48,727 nt of DNA from an uncultured Pseudomonadota bacterium (GCA_902826225.1 CADEED010000018.1:1-48727), one strand, 5' to 3'. Positions 26,683 through 35,989 are shown, counted from the first letter of the stretch. The notes: a model not told the origin generated them from the letters alone. Made by a program: numbers and translations.

Positions 26683-27780
26683 TCACTCCGCCGACTCGTA
26701 ACGGCTCTTGATGAACTCGGTGTACAGGAAGCCGTAGCGGCTGTAGAGGTCGCTCACCGCGAAATTGTCCGCGTCACATTTCGCCATCCGCGCCAGCGAG
26801 TCCTCGATGTGGCCGAGGTAGACGCGGTACTTCTGCGCATAGACCTTGCGGTGATTCGCGATCGCTTCTTCGATCTGCGGACGGCCGCCGAGCTGCCACG
26901 CGAGACCCTGCGTGCCGTGGATGCTCGAGACGTCGTCGCCGAACGCGAGCGCCTTGTTGGCCATCTCGTGCGTCTGCTTCGAGATCGACCACGCGATGTG
27001 CAGGTAGTTGCGGTTGAACTGGATCGCTTCCTCGTGACGCCGCACGCACTCGGCGCATTTGGAACCGCGGTCGGCGCAACCCGTCGGGATCTGGCCGTCG
27101 CGGCTGTTGTCGGGGTCGTACTGCGGATCGTTGTTCGGGTCGAGCGGCCGGTAGTCGCCGCCACCATTCGAACCACTGCCGCCGTCAGAACCATTACCAC
27201 CGTTCGAGCCGCTGCCGCCGTCGAAACCATCGCCGCCATCCGAACCCGTGCTGTTCGACTGGCTGCCGCCGTCGCCTTCCCAGCTCTGGGTGGGACCCTG
27301 GCGCGTGCCCTGACCCGCGTTCTGCCCGCTGTTCTGGCTGCTTTGCGGGCCACTCGAGTGCCCCTCCGTCTGCGCCGCGCTCGTCTGGTTGCTGCTGCCC
27401 TGAGTGCTGCCCTTCGAGCCGCTCTGACTACTGCTGCCACCTTCGCTCTGCCCGCTGTGCTGCGCATCGGCGTTCGCGCGCGACTGCGGCATCGAGTCCT
27501 GGTTCATGCTGCCCTGGCTGCTGCTATTCGCGCTTTGATTGCCGCCATGGTCCGCACCCTGGCCGCTGTGCTGCGAACCGGAATGACTGCCGGACTGGCT
27601 GCCTTGCGAGCCGGCCGAGGACTGTCCCGACCCCTGGCCGCCGACGCTCCAACCCGAGGCTGTCTGTCCGCCCGACGAGCCGCCGCTGAAACCCGCGAGC
27701 GAGCCGCCGACCGAGGTCGGCGCCATGAGGAACGGACACGCCGCGACCACGGCGAGTGATAGAGCGGTATTGAGTTTCAC
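26683..27780 (-). CDS. Secreted Ser/Gly/Gln-rich protein with Cys-containing helical C-terminal domain
   Basis: A 365-residue protein with a signal peptide (MKLNTALSLAVVAACPFL). Residues about 25-208 are low-complexity sequence rich in Ser, Gly, Gln and Asn, ending in Gly/Ser/Asp/Asn units. A short Pro/Asp linker leads to a C-terminal helical domain (about 235-365) with Cys235, Cys242, Cys245 and Cys335. I recognise no family for the C-terminal domain. The GTG at 27780 overlaps the upstream stop (GTGA), so it is the third gene of an operon with an OmpA lipoprotein and an anchored protein. The disordered stretch could span the cell wall or form a matrix; this is inference. Confidence 0.7.
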   Translation of the reverse strand: MKLNTALSLAVVAACPFLMAPTSVGGSLAGFSGGSSGGQTASGWSVGGQGSGQSSAGSQGSQSGSHSGSQHSGQGADHGGNQSANSSSQGSMNQDSMPQSRANADAQHSGQSEGGSSSQSGSKGSTQGSSNQTSAAQTEGHSSGPQSSQNSGQNAGQGTRQGPTQSWEGDGGSQSNSTGSDGGDGFDGGSGSNGGNGSDGGSGSNGGGDYRPLDPNNDPQYDPDNSRDGQIPTGCADRGSKCAECVRRHEEAIQFNRNYLHIAWSISKQTHEMANKALAFGDDVSSIHGTQGLAWQLGGRPQIEEAIANHRKVYAQKYRVYLGHIEDSLARMAKCDADNFAVSDLYSRYGFLYTEFIKSRYESAE

Positions 27781-28349
27781 GATGTCTTCCTCCGCATCAA
27801 CAACACCACGAGCACGATGATCACCAGCCCCGCGCCGCCGCCGGCCCACCAGATCCACTTCGGTGTGCCGCCCTCCTCGAAGCCCGCCGTCGGCACGAAG
27901 ATCGGCTTCGACTTCGGCTTGAGGTCGTTACCGACCCAGACGACCATCTTGTAAGGCGTGTTCGGCGTCGGCGAGGTGATAGAAACCTGGAACTGGCCCT
28001 GCGTGCGGAATTTGAAGTTGACCTGGTTGTCCGCGCCGGTCGTGCCCTCGCGCAGCACGTCCTCCCACTTCTCCTTCGTGAGCTTCACGTTCACGACACC
28101 GCCGGGATTCACCGCGCGTACCGTCACGGAGACGGGTTTCAGCATGTAGAGGTTGTCGAGGAAGAAGCGATCCGGCCGCGTCCCTGCCTCGCCGGCGACG
28201 AGCGCGGCGGTGCCCTCGGGGATGTCCTCCACCTTGCGCAGGTCGAGGCGGTACACCGGGATCTGGTCCTTCGGTGCCTGCGCGCTCGCGCTCAGCGTCG
28301 CGAATGCGAACACCGCGAGACAGGCGAGCGCCCGGATGCGATTCGTCAT
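27777..28349 (-). CDS. Exported protein with C-terminal membrane anchor
   Basis: A 190-residue protein with a signal peptide (RIRALACLAVFAFATLSASA), a beta-rich periplasmic part (about 25-160, including VSVTVRAVNPGGVVNVKLTK and GQFQVSITSPTPNTPYKMVV), then a C-terminal helix (WIWWAGGGAGLVIIVLVVLL) and MRRKTS. It should be tail-anchored in the inner membrane with its bulk in the periplasm. The ATG overlaps the OmpA-lipoprotein stop (TGATG) and has a GGGAGAG ribosome-binding site. No family is recognised. Tight coupling on both sides suggests a stoichiometric complex. Confidence 0.7.
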   Translation of the reverse strand: MTNRIRALACLAVFAFATLSASAQAPKDQIPVYRLDLRKVEDIPEGTAALVAGEAGTRPDRFFLDNLYMLKPVSVTVRAVNPGGVVNVKLTKEKWEDVLREGTTGADNQVNFKFRTQGQFQVSITSPTPNTPYKMVVWVGNDLKPKSKPIFVPTAGFEEGGTPKWIWWAGGGAGLVIIVLVVLLMRRKTS

Positions 28350-29998
28350 CACTCTCTCCCTTGACGTGTGAGGTCGCGGATCTCGACGCGACGATTGAGC
28401 GCGCGTCCCGCGGATGTCTCGTTGTCGGCGACGGGCTGGGTTTCGCCGAAGCCCTGCGCCTCGAGTCGATCCGGCGCGATGCCCTTGTCCGTCAGCCATT
28501 TCACGACGGACTGCGCCCGCCGCTTCGACAAGTCCAGGTTGTAGGAATCGCTCGCCTGCGAATCGGTGTGGCCCGCGATGGCGAGGCGCAGCTCGGGCTT
28601 GCCCCTGAGCAGCGCGAGCACCTGGTTCAGCGTGGCTGCGGATTCCGCCTTCAGTGTCGCCTTGTCGGTGTCGAAGTAGATGCCGTAGAGGTCGACCTTG
28701 CCATCGTTCTCGAGACGCTCGGCGAGATCGTCTTTCACGCGCTCCAGCCGCAGCGTGATCTCCACGGTCTGCCCCGCTTCGAGATCTTTCTGTTCGGAAC
28801 CCTGCACGTAGTCCGGATGGCTGCCGGTCGTGATGACGAGACCCGCGGGCACATCTTTCAACTCGAACTTGCCATCCTTGCCCGTCGTCGCCTTCTGCAC
28901 GTTGGCCGCGGAAACCAGCGCGCCGTCGATGGGATTGCCCGAATCCTTGTCGACCACGTTGCCGACGATGCGGCCCGAATAGGTGAAGCCCTTCGGATTG
29001 ATCAGCAGCCGCACGAAGTCGAATGCGAAACCGTCGCCGATGTTGGACTCCGCGTCGTCCATCATGATGGTCAGCTTGCCGTCCGCGAGCAGACCCAGGT
29101 ACTCGGGCAGTAGTTTGACCGTGACGAGCTTGCCGATGGGGCCGGTCTGGTTGAGCTTGTTGATCGTGGCCTCGACATCGGGCGCGGGCTGACCGTCAAG
29201 CGTCACCGAGAAGCGCGTCTTCATGACGGGCGCCTGGAAGTCGTCGACGAAGAGCTGCAGCACCGCGGCCTTGATCGGCACGCCGGCCGGGTCGAATTCG
29301 ATGACGAGCGGCTTCGGCAGGTTGTCCGGTCGATAGGTGTCGCGCGTGTAGCCGTCTCCGTTGCGCACGATGACGGACGCGCCCGAGTTCACCATCACCG
29401 TGTCCGTGCCGGAGGGATCGTCCGCCTCGGGCTTCCAGGGATAGCGATGCCGCGGCGTCGACTTGCCGCTGAACGGGTCGAAGCCGTCGGGCCAGCCGAA
29501 GCCGAGATTGTCGATGTCGCCGACCTGCACGAGCAGCTCGGCTTCCTTCGCGTTCTTCTCTTCACGGTGAGTCGCCGCCCAATCCGGCGGGAGCGTCAAC
29601 GGGGGCTGCTCGACGGAATGATCGCGGCGGCCGGTATTCCGGGCGGCGACCAGCATGCGCTCGGTCGCGGCCTTCTTCTGCGCATCGGTGGCTTGCGGAT
29701 CGCGCATGAGCTTCTGCAGTTCGACCTGCGCACGCATGTGCTCGGCCATCGCCTTGCTCTTCTCGTCGCCCTTGGCTTCGAGGCGTTCGATGGCGGCCTG
29801 GGCGGGATCCGTCTTCTCGAGTTCCTTTTCGCGGTCGCGCTTCTTCTCTTCGAGCATCTGGTCGATGAGATTGGGTTCCGCGGACGCGACGGACTCTTCG
29901 GCGGCCGGGGTCTCCGGCGCTTCTTCTTTCTTGCCGCAACCCACGAACAGCGACGCCGCGAGGACCGCCGCGGCGAACCGCAAAACATAAGGCGACAT
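28349..29998 (-). CDS. OmpA-family lipoprotein with carboxypeptidase-regulatory-like domain
   Basis: A 549-residue outer-membrane lipoprotein. The lipobox is LFVGC. A charged helical segment (about 30-130, EEKKRDREKELEKTDPAQAA) follows. The middle has a beta region, then a carboxypeptidase-regulatory-like fold (SGRIVGNVVDKDSGNPIDGA, then GKFELKDVPAGLV). The C-terminal OmpA domain (about 440-545) has YFDTDKATL, IAGHTDSQ and LSKRRAQSVVKWL, with the Asp and Arg expected to bind peptidoglycan. The ATG at 29998 is preferred over upstream in-frame starts since GGGAG precedes it and it opens the signal peptide. It is first in a three-gene coupled operon, divergent from another OmpA lipoprotein. Confidence 0.85.
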   Translation of the reverse strand: MSPYVLRFAAAVLAASLFVGCGKKEEAPETPAAEESVASAEPNLIDQMLEEKKRDREKELEKTDPAQAAIERLEAKGDEKSKAMAEHMRAQVELQKLMRDPQATDAQKKAATERMLVAARNTGRRDHSVEQPPLTLPPDWAATHREEKNAKEAELLVQVGDIDNLGFGWPDGFDPFSGKSTPRHRYPWKPEADDPSGTDTVMVNSGASVIVRNGDGYTRDTYRPDNLPKPLVIEFDPAGVPIKAAVLQLFVDDFQAPVMKTRFSVTLDGQPAPDVEATINKLNQTGPIGKLVTVKLLPEYLGLLADGKLTIMMDDAESNIGDGFAFDFVRLLINPKGFTYSGRIVGNVVDKDSGNPIDGALVSAANVQKATTGKDGKFELKDVPAGLVITTGSHPDYVQGSEQKDLEAGQTVEITLRLERVKDDLAERLENDGKVDLYGIYFDTDKATLKAESAATLNQVLALLRGKPELRLAIAGHTDSQASDSYNLDLSKRRAQSVVKWLTDKGIAPDRLEAQGFGETQPVADNETSAGRALNRRVEIRDLTRQGRE

Positions 29999-30105
29999 GC
30001 AGGCTCCCAATCCGGCACGACGACGCGCGAACTGTACGCTGGACCGTGCATGGTTCATAGTTGCGCGCGTCACAGTCCGGCCGACATAACTGCCTGGGAG
30101 GGTCG

Positions 30106-31230
30106 ATGATCCTGCGGACTCTTATATGCGTGGGCCTCGCGTTTTCCATCGTTGGATGTTCCGGTAAGGACGAAGCGGCCGAACGCCGCGAGGCGGAAGC
30201 CGAAGTCGCCGCACAGATGCCGGGCGGCCCGCAATCGCTGCCCGTCCAGGATGCGGCGAACCTGCCTTCGCAGCCCGACGTGAATGCCGCCGGCGCGCCG
30301 ACCGCGGGTGGCGTGGCGACGATGGCCACCGCGAACCCGGAGTTCGACCCGGCATCAGTGCCGGAGTCCGGCGTCTCGCTGCCGCCTTTCCCGTTTTTCA
30401 AGGATCCGGAAGGCCTCGAGAACGATTTTCAGGGCAAAGACACCGTCGTCGCCTTCGATCGCCACTACTTCATCGTGGGCAACAAGGTGATCGCGCAGGA
30501 AGGAAAATTGGGCCTCTTCCGGTACAACCTGGAAAACCCGCCGTCGGGCCGCAAGTGGACCCAAGTGGAGTTCTTGCGCAACTACGACAACGCGATCACG
30601 TCCCTCGGTGGCAGGAAGATCAGCGCCGCGCAGTACAGCGAGGAATTGTTAGCCACCGTGAGCGGCGGCCGTGACGAAATCGAGAAATTCCGTCACGCGA
30701 CCGCCCCGGCCGACCGCCGCGCCGAGCATCACGCCTATCTCATCCGCCAGGGCGGCAATGAATACTGGATCCACGTGAGCGCGGGCGACACGATTCCCCT
30801 GATGGGCTTCGTCACCGTGCTCGAAAAACAGGGCATGAAATCGTCCATCTCCTTCCTGGACGCGGAGGCGATGAAGAAGGAGCTCGAGGAGAAGGGCCGC
30901 GTCGCGCTGTACATCAACTTCGACACGGACAAGGCGACTTTGCGCCCGGACGCGCAGCCCATCATGGACGAGATCAACAAGCTGCTGACCGCCGATCCGG
31001 CGCTCAAGCTGTCGATCGAGGGCCACACGGACAGCACCGGCGGAGCCGACCACAACCGCCAGCTCTCGACCGCCCGCGCCCGCGCGGTGTTCGGCGCGCT
31101 GGTCGGGCTCGGCGTCGATCCGTCGCGCCTCGCATCGAAGGGATTCGGGCCCGACAAACCGATCGCCGACAACGCCACCGATGAAGGCAAGGCGAAGAAT
31201 CGCCGCGTCGAGCTCGTCAAGACCAATTGA
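30106..31230 (+). CDS. OmpA-family lipoprotein
   Basis: A 374-residue lipoprotein with lipobox SIVGC, an Ala/Pro-rich linker (about 25-95), a middle region of unknown fold (about 100-260) and a C-terminal OmpA domain (about 265-372: YINFDTDKATLRPDAQPIMD, IEGHTDSTGG, LSTARARAVFGALV, GFGPDKPIADN). It should anchor in the outer membrane and bind peptidoglycan. The ATG has a GGGAGG ribosome-binding site. It is divergent from the other OmpA lipoprotein across 107 bp, and 11 bp upstream of a DUF4412-like gene. The two OmpA proteins share the same domain plan only at the C-terminus. Confidence 0.88.
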   Translation: MILRTLICVGLAFSIVGCSGKDEAAERREAEAEVAAQMPGGPQSLPVQDAANLPSQPDVNAAGAPTAGGVATMATANPEFDPASVPESGVSLPPFPFFKDPEGLENDFQGKDTVVAFDRHYFIVGNKVIAQEGKLGLFRYNLENPPSGRKWTQVEFLRNYDNAITSLGGRKISAAQYSEELLATVSGGRDEIEKFRHATAPADRRAEHHAYLIRQGGNEYWIHVSAGDTIPLMGFVTVLEKQGMKSSISFLDAEAMKKELEEKGRVALYINFDTDKATLRPDAQPIMDEINKLLTADPALKLSIEGHTDSTGGADHNRQLSTARARAVFGALVGLGVDPSRLASKGFGPDKPIADNATDEGKAKNRRVELVKTN

Positions 31231-31241
31231 GGGAACCCACC

Positions 31242-32024
31242 ATGAAGGCCACTTTGTTAGTCAGTTCACTGCTCGTCGCCACGGCCGCCTCCGCCGGGGT
31301 GCGCGTCGAGAATGTCACGCGCAACGTCCAGACGAAGGCGCCGGACGGTCCGGCGCAGGTCACGCTGATCCAGGACGGCGCCGTCAAGGCGACCTCCGGC
31401 CGCAGCAACTCGATGATCATCAAGGCCAACCTGATCACGATCGTCGACGACGGCAAGAAGAACTACATGCAGATGACGAAGGAAGACATGAAGAAGATGG
31501 CGTCGCAGGCCAACGCCGCGATGGCATCGGTGCAGGAGAAGATGAAGAACATGCCGCCCGAGCAGCGCGCCATGATGGAAAAGATGATGGGCAACTCGCT
31601 GCCCGGCGGCCTGCCTTCGGACAAGCCCGATGTCTACGACGCGAAGAACACGGGCAAGAGCGACACCGTCGAGGGGCGCAAGTGCGCCGTGTGGAACCTC
31701 TCGCGCAACGGGAAGCTCTTTGAGGAAGTGTGCGTCGTGCCGTTCAAGTCGCTGCCCGGCAAGGACGACGTCGAGAAGTCGTTCAAGGAACTCGCCGAGG
31801 CGTTCTCGGAGTTCTCGAAGAACATGCCGAGCGTCGGCAACTCCGTGCAGGTACGCAGCCAGATCGACGGGTACCCCGTGCGCTCGCGGTCGTACGACGC
31901 CGCGGGCAAGCTGCGCGACACCGAGACCGTGCTCACGAAGTGGGTCGAAGAGTCCGTGCCGGCGAGCGCCTTCGAAGTGCCGAAGGGCTACACGAAGAAG
32001 GAAATGCCGAAGTTCGGGAAGTAG
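31242..32024 (+). CDS. DUF4412-like periplasmic protein
   Basis: A 260-residue exported protein: signal peptide (MKATLLVSSLLVATAASAG), an N-terminal beta region (VRVENVTRNVQTKAPDGPAQ), a Met-rich amphipathic helix (about 78-125: MTKEDMKKMASQANAAMASV through MMEKMMGNSLPGG) and a C-terminal beta region (SDTVEGRKCAVWNLSRNGKL, PVRSRSYDAAGKLRDTETVL). The arrangement fits DUF4412-type proteins of unknown function. The Met-rich helix could bind copper or simply be a lid; this cannot be decided. It lies 11 bp after the OmpA lipoprotein and is probably co-expressed. Confidence 0.65.
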   Translation: MKATLLVSSLLVATAASAGVRVENVTRNVQTKAPDGPAQVTLIQDGAVKATSGRSNSMIIKANLITIVDDGKKNYMQMTKEDMKKMASQANAAMASVQEKMKNMPPEQRAMMEKMMGNSLPGGLPSDKPDVYDAKNTGKSDTVEGRKCAVWNLSRNGKLFEEVCVVPFKSLPGKDDVEKSFKELAEAFSEFSKNMPSVGNSVQVRSQIDGYPVRSRSYDAAGKLRDTETVLTKWVEESVPASAFEVPKGYTKKEMPKFGK

Positions 32025-32033
32025 GTCGGGATC

Positions 32034-32071
32034 GCTTCGAGCCTGCGCGCGGACGCGCCCAGGCTCGAAGC
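32034..32071. terminator. 12-bp perfect inverted repeat between convergent genes
   Basis: GCTTCGAGCCTG (32034-32045) pairs perfectly with CAGGCTCGAAGC (32060-32071) across a 14-nt GC-rich loop. It sits in the 59-bp gap between the convergent DUF4412-like and TonB-receptor genes, so it could terminate both. There is no T-tract on either side. Confidence 0.6.
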
Positions 32072-32083
32072 GGGTGCTCGACA

Positions 32084-34873
32084 CTAGAACTTGACGTGTA
32101 CCGAACCGAAGTACGCCCGGCCGAGCGTGTCATAACTACTCGGATCACCATTCTGATCAATGGCGTTGTCGAATACCGGTGGTTCCTTGTCGGCCAGATT
32201 GCGCACACCGAGTGACAATCTCACGGTGTCCGTCGCCTGCCAGCTGGCGCTGAGATCGTGGTAGATGCGCGATCCCGGCCCTATGTAGCCCGACGCGTCC
32301 TGGAAAGCGGGAATGTTTCCCTGATTGTCCATGGAGTCGATGTACTGCACATTCCAGGTGAGATCCACGCCGCCCCAGCCGTAGCTGAATCGGGCATTGG
32401 CCTTCAACTCCGGGAACACTCCGGCGATGTTGTAGGCGCCGGCGGTGCCGGCGTAGTCGACGCCATCCAATCGGTAGCTGTCGAGATACGACACCAGCAA
32501 GTTGACATTGAGACGCTCGCGGCCACCCGCGAAGCCAAGGGGAATGCCGTAGTCGAGCTGAAGATCGATGCCTGAGGTCCGCAGTTTCGAGCTGTTGACC
32601 GACGGAACGTTCACCTTGAGCTCCCCGGACGCATCGCGATAGATGAGCGGCGCGTCGAGCTGATTGCTGAAGCATGACGGGCTCGTCAGGTCGAGCGAGG
32701 CGAAGCAAGCCGAAATGACGCCCTGCGCACCGCCGTTCAACGCGTTGATGTAGTCATCGACCTTGATGTTCCAATAGTCGATAGATAGCTGCAGGGTTTC
32801 GACCGACTGCGGACGCAGTACGAACCCGAATGTGGTCGTGTCCGAACTTTCTTCCGTGAGGTTCGGATCGCCGTACAGGAATGCCTCGACCTGCGAATTG
32901 TTCTGGATGAAATTCGCCGGCACGGCGATGCCTTGTTGCTGGCAGAACGCCACGATCGACGCATCGGTGGCACCGGCGCAGGGATCGAAATACAGCGGAA
33001 ACGACTGATCGCCGGCTTGAAACAGCTCGAAAACGCTGGGCGCGCGCGTTGCGGACTGAAACATGGCCCGCACGCCCAACGCCTCGACCGGCGACCACGT
33101 CAGGCCCGACTTGTACGAAGTGATGTTGCCCACGGTCGAATAGTCCGAGAAGCGGCCGCCGAGCTCGAGGTTCAGCTTCTCGGCGAATGGCTTGTCGCTG
33201 ACCAGCGGCACCAGCGCCTCGACGAACACCTCTTTGACATCGAAGTCACCCGCGACCGGTTGCTGCCCGTTGAAGCCCAGGATGTCGCCGCGCTGCTTGT
33301 TCTGGTCCGGCGTGTAAGTCGACAAGTCCTTGCGCCATTCGACACCGGCTGCGAAACCGACGTCGCCGCCCGGGAGCGCGAACAGATTGCCGTTGATCGA
33401 GCCGTTGAAGAGCTGCCGCTCGAAGACGAGCTCGTCGCTGAAGTTCAGCCTCACGAAATCGGCCGCGGCAGCCGACAGGTTATTGGCGCCGAAGATGTTT
33501 GCCGGCACGCAGCTCGGCACGAAGCGCAGGTAATCCTCCGGACAGCCGTTGATGGCGGCTTCCAGGCGCGAGCGCGACACGTCGTTGGTCGTGATGTTGG
33601 TGAACTCGGTGCGGCCGTACTGGTAGTACGCGTCGTAGTTCAGATCCGCCACGCCGAGTTCGCCCTTGAAGCCGAGCGTCACCTGCTGCAGTTTCGAGTC
33701 GTTCTCCTGGATTCGGACGCCGACCTCAGTCATGCGGCGCCGGAAGATCGCGGGGAGATCGGCGGCGGCAGGCAGCCCGGTCACCGCGTCGACACGGCCG
33801 GCGAGCAGCGCGCGCGCGCTCGGCGAAAGCAACGGGCTATCAGGCGATACCCGCAGGCCGGTCGCGGGAGTCGGCGCGAGTTGCGCGGAGTTCTTGCTGT
33901 CGACGTATAGCAGCTCGGTGTAGGCGCGCATCGCTTCGGAAAAGTCGTAATGCCCCAACGCGCCGATCGTGACACGCTCGGCCGGCGTCAACAGATTGTT
34001 GACGGGCGCAAAGTTGTATCGATCGCCGATGTCGTTGGCGGCCGTTTCGGGCATGGCGTTGACGAACGGTCTGACGGAGCCATCCGCATCGACCGCCCGG
34101 GCGCCACCGCTCGCGAACGGATTCGCCGACAGGTTGTCGAATCGCCCGGCGATTCCAGTGGAAGAGCCGCCCGCAAAATCGATGCGCGTATAGTCGCGGT
34201 CCGACTGCAACACCTGCTCGCGGTCGTACCAGCTCGCGTACGCGGTCATGTTGCCGCGGTCGTCGGCGAAGTTGCCGCCGACCAGCAGATCGACCTGGCG
34301 CTCCCGTCCGTCGCTCTCACCGGATTGCGACAGTTGCGTGCCGAGATCTACCCCTTCGAACTTGTCATTCAGCACGAAGTTCACGACGCCGGCGAGCGCG
34401 TCGGAGCCGTACACGGCCGAAGCACCGCCGGTCACGACTTCGATACGGTCGACCAGCCGGGTCGGCACGTTGTTCAAATCCGCAGTGCCGTTGTTGACCG
34501 AGGGATTCAGGCGTCGGCCATTGATGAGCACCAACGTGCGCGTCGGCCCGAGCCCGCGCAGATCGACCGTCGCGGTACCGTTCGAGGGATTATTAGAGAA
34601 GGCCGAGAGGCCCGGCACGACCTGCGGCAGCGTGTTGAGCACGGCTTCGGTGTTGAGCTCGCCAGTGGCCTGGATGTCCTTGGCGGATACGGTGGCGATC
34701 GGGCTCGTCGCCTCGTAGTCGGCGCGCTGGATACGCGAGCCCGTGACCACGACGGTTTCGACGACTTCCGCTGTTTCCTGGTCTTGCGCCGCTGCTGGCA
34801 GCGCGGCAGCTGCGGCCACGCACAAGGCGATACGTCGCGCGACTCGAACGGTCAATGCCTTTGACTCCATCAT
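32084..34873 (-). CDS. TonB-dependent outer membrane receptor
   Basis: A 929-residue receptor. It has a signal peptide (about 1-29), a TonB-box-like start followed by a plug domain (about 45-160: VVVTGSRIQRADYEATSPIA through VLINGRRLNPSVNNG) and a large beta-barrel ending in the outer-membrane signature Phe (FGSVHVKF). These 'large-class' receptors of Xanthomonadales-like bacteria import siderophores, plant glycans or peptides. The ligand cannot be read from sequence. AGGAGA lies 4 bp before the ATG at 34873. The AraC-type regulator encoded just upstream on the same strand probably controls it, and it has no exchanger or enzyme genes beside it. Confidence 0.92.
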   Translation of the reverse strand: MMESKALTVRVARRIALCVAAAAALPAAAQDQETAEVVETVVVTGSRIQRADYEATSPIATVSAKDIQATGELNTEAVLNTLPQVVPGLSAFSNNPSNGTATVDLRGLGPTRTLVLINGRRLNPSVNNGTADLNNVPTRLVDRIEVVTGGASAVYGSDALAGVVNFVLNDKFEGVDLGTQLSQSGESDGRERQVDLLVGGNFADDRGNMTAYASWYDREQVLQSDRDYTRIDFAGGSSTGIAGRFDNLSANPFASGGARAVDADGSVRPFVNAMPETAANDIGDRYNFAPVNNLLTPAERVTIGALGHYDFSEAMRAYTELLYVDSKNSAQLAPTPATGLRVSPDSPLLSPSARALLAGRVDAVTGLPAAADLPAIFRRRMTEVGVRIQENDSKLQQVTLGFKGELGVADLNYDAYYQYGRTEFTNITTNDVSRSRLEAAINGCPEDYLRFVPSCVPANIFGANNLSAAAADFVRLNFSDELVFERQLFNGSINGNLFALPGGDVGFAAGVEWRKDLSTYTPDQNKQRGDILGFNGQQPVAGDFDVKEVFVEALVPLVSDKPFAEKLNLELGGRFSDYSTVGNITSYKSGLTWSPVEALGVRAMFQSATRAPSVFELFQAGDQSFPLYFDPCAGATDASIVAFCQQQGIAVPANFIQNNSQVEAFLYGDPNLTEESSDTTTFGFVLRPQSVETLQLSIDYWNIKVDDYINALNGGAQGVISACFASLDLTSPSCFSNQLDAPLIYRDASGELKVNVPSVNSSKLRTSGIDLQLDYGIPLGFAGGRERLNVNLLVSYLDSYRLDGVDYAGTAGAYNIAGVFPELKANARFSYGWGGVDLTWNVQYIDSMDNQGNIPAFQDASGYIGPGSRIYHDLSASWQATDTVRLSLGVRNLADKEPPVFDNAIDQNGDPSSYDTLGRAYFGSVHVKF

Positions 34874-34976
34874 CGTTTCTCCTCGGATATTCGGCGCGTC
34901 GAACGGAATTTCGACGCTCGGCGAACCTTATTGGCACCCACGCGTCGGGCGTGCGCCGGAAGTTGCGAATCGCCGG

Positions 34977-35918
34977 TCAGATTGTTGCTAGTTTGGTCGA
35001 CATGCCCCAACGCTCCATCTGCGTACGCAGGCTCGTGCGGCTCGAATAGCCGACGCGCTCGGCGATCTCGGACATCGAGAGCGCTGCGCCCTGCATCAGG
35101 CGGCGCGCGGCCAACACACGCCTCTGCTCCTTGTAGGACTGAGGTGTGACGCCGTAGATCTGTTTGAACAGTCGCAGCAGATGGAATTTGGACAGACAAG
35201 CGACCGTCGCAAGCTCAGTGAGCCCGAAATCCTGGTCGTAGTTGGAATCGATGCAATCCGCGGCCAGAGCCGCGCGCCGATAGAGCTCCATGCGCGTGGC
35301 TCGTCGCACGCAGTCGAGCTGCTGCAACTGCTGATCACGGCATCTCTGCATGGCCAACAGCAGATCGAGCAGGTAGTGCGCCTGTTCCTCCAGCCAAGCC
35401 CGAGTGACGTCGGCGGTTCGGACACAGTGCTGCACGTAACGCAGGGCCGGTGACAGGCGTCGCGCGTGTCGAGTGAGGCCCTCCAGGAGTCCGACGCCGT
35501 CGGTCGCGGAGGCGATCGGCTTCGCCAGCAAGGTTTCCGCATCGCTGATCGAATTGCGATGCACGTCCTGCAGCATGCCGTCGGGAAAAAAGATCTGAGT
35601 CAGCTCGGTGGCCTGCGGCGAATCGATCGACACTCTCTGTACCTGTCCGCCGTTGACGACCAGGAACGTGTCGTCGTCCACCCACAGATCGCGTGATCCG
35701 AATCGATAGCGCACACGTCCCGAGGCGACGGCAGCCAGAGTGAGCGGCCTCTTTTCCGGCACGAACTCCGCCGTGCGCGCGCTGCCGATCACGACGCAGG
35801 TCATGGTCTCGCAAGCGACGTTCAGCGCTTCGTGTACTCGTGCGCCGCCGGAAGACATGTCCGGCAGCCGCCGGAATATCTTCCCTGTGCCGGCGACCGT
35901 TGATTCCCTGGACTGCAC
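34977..35918 (-). CDS. AraC-family transcriptional regulator
   Basis: A 313-residue regulator (from the GTG at 35918). It has an N-terminal sensor-like domain with a cupin-type pattern (VRYRFGSRDLWVDDDTFLVV) and a C-terminal AraC/XylS double helix-turn-helix (about 215-310: DFGLTELATVACLSKFHLLR, FKQIYGVTPQSYKEQRR, SMSEIAERVGYSSRTS). In the second HTH the usual GFxDxSxFxRxFK core is altered to GYSSRTSLRTQMERWG. The start is uncertain; the ATG at 35858 would give 293 residues. It lies 103 bp upstream of the TonB receptor in the same direction and probably regulates it. Confidence 0.85.
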   Translation of the reverse strand: MQSRESTVAGTGKIFRRLPDMSSGGARVHEALNVACETMTCVVIGSARTAEFVPEKRPLTLAAVASGRVRYRFGSRDLWVDDDTFLVVNGGQVQRVSIDSPQATELTQIFFPDGMLQDVHRNSISDAETLLAKPIASATDGVGLLEGLTRHARRLSPALRYVQHCVRTADVTRAWLEEQAHYLLDLLLAMQRCRDQQLQQLDCVRRATRMELYRRAALAADCIDSNYDQDFGLTELATVACLSKFHLLRLFKQIYGVTPQSYKEQRRVLAARRLMQGAALSMSEIAERVGYSSRTSLRTQMERWGMSTKLATI

Positions 35919-35976
35919 GCCGAATTACCCCACCCGCAAAAGCCTTTCTCGTGACAGACGACATCGGCGAGAAAAG

Positions 35977-35989
35977 GGGGACAGTCCCC
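35977..35989. repeat. GGGGAC-A-GTCCCC palindrome in a 275-bp intergenic region
   Basis: GGGGAC (35977-35982) and GTCCCC (35984-35989) form a near-perfect palindrome in the gap 35919-36193 between the AraC-type and DUF1579-like genes, followed by AGGGACGG. Such GGGGACAGTCCCC units occur as remnants of repeat families in proteobacteria, but with one copy here it may be an operator instead. I see no gene in this gap; the divergent promoters must lie in it. Confidence 0.35.

Noticed and set aside
26683..27780. CRISPR-like or tandem DNA repeat in the Ser/Gly/Gln-rich gene
   Set aside because: The repetition is compositional at protein level with no fixed DNA period or spacers.
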